Shown here: positions 6,262-6,284 of the stretch, piece after piece
Layout: the number at the start of each line of letters is the position of its first letter
How positions within the stretch are numbered: the first letter of the stretch is position 1
From: Rickettsiales bacterium
GTDB taxonomy: Bacteria; Pseudomonadota; Alphaproteobacteria; Pelagibacterales; Pelagibacteraceae
Assembly: GCA_005801485.1 (NCBI GenBank)
Contig: SYDM01000085.1
Span: 1 to 6,284 of the forward strand
Reading direction: 5' to 3'
Length of the DNA: 6,284 nt
Made by a program: the position numbers and the translations under genes
The notes under the pieces: generated by a model
What the model was told of the DNA's origin: nothing
Databases searched by the model: none
The model's input: the letters and a program-made list of their open reading frames with translations, nothing else

Positions 6262-6284
6262 ATGATTTGTCCATTTTGTAAAGA
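6262..6284 (+). CDS. nrdR: Transcriptional repressor NrdR, first codons only (continues outside window)
   Basis: Only the start is present: ATG followed by codons for MICPFCK and two bases of an eighth codon. MxCPFC is the hallmark start of NrdR, where the two cysteines form the first half of a four-cysteine zinc ribbon. The family's full protein adds an ATP-cone domain and represses ribonucleotide reductase genes according to nucleotide state. The start lies 13 bases after the glyA stop with no clear Shine-Dalgarno. The call rests on seven residues plus the well-known glyA-nrdR order; another zinc-ribbon protein cannot be excluded from sequence alone. Confidence 0.75.

Noticed and set aside
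1..6284. Mobile elements, CRISPR arrays, tRNA or rRNA genes, toxin-antitoxin or defence genes
   Set aside because: No transposase or integrase motifs, regularly spaced direct repeats, conserved tRNA arms or unassigned coding regions were seen. All coding space is taken by recognised housekeeping genes.

Overview
The window is a densely packed, very AT-rich stretch of bacterial chromosome carrying only housekeeping genes. Several features point to an alphaproteobacterium with a small, streamlined genome, most likely SAR11 (Pelagibacterales) or a close relative. These are the AT content, Lys/Asn/Ile-rich proteins, overlapping or nearly touching genes, alphaproteobacterial variants of HemB, LepB, RNase III and AcpS, and the orders pdxJ-acpS-lepB-rnc-recO and glyA-nrdR. 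The lineage is inferred from sequence character and synteny; no search was run.

Left block (1-3455, plus strand): the 3' end of pyrE, then pdxJ, acpS, lepB, rnc and recO. Each junction is a 1-4 base overlap or a gap of one base, so this is almost certainly one translationally coupled transcript whose promoter lies upstream of the window. It joins pyrimidine synthesis, vitamin B6 synthesis, acyl-carrier-protein activation, signal-peptide cleavage, double-stranded RNA processing and recombinational repair. The GTPase gene era, often found between rnc and recO in Proteobacteria, is not there.

Middle (3443-4523): hemB on the minus strand, converging on recO so that the two coding ends overlap by 13 bases. 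It is followed by an 88-base AT-rich divergent intergenic region, the only real non-coding gap in the window and the only place where promoters for hemB and rpiB can sit, unless they lie inside coding sequence.

Right block (4524-6284, plus strand): rpiB, glyA and the first seven codons of nrdR, with gaps of 3 and 13 bases, probably one operon. RpiB serves the non-oxidative pentose phosphate pathway. GlyA makes glycine and one-carbon units using PLP, the cofactor whose synthesis needs PdxJ from the left block. NrdR would be the repressor of ribonucleotide reductase genes.

Every gene has a recognisable family and intact key residues. I found no mobile element, CRISPR array, RNA gene, riboswitch or clear intrinsic terminator, and no evidence of an undescribed system. 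The points worth a second look are modest: the missing era, the recO/hemB antisense overlap, a cysteine-free RecO, the general lack of Shine-Dalgarno sequences, and long homopolymers inside coding sequence.
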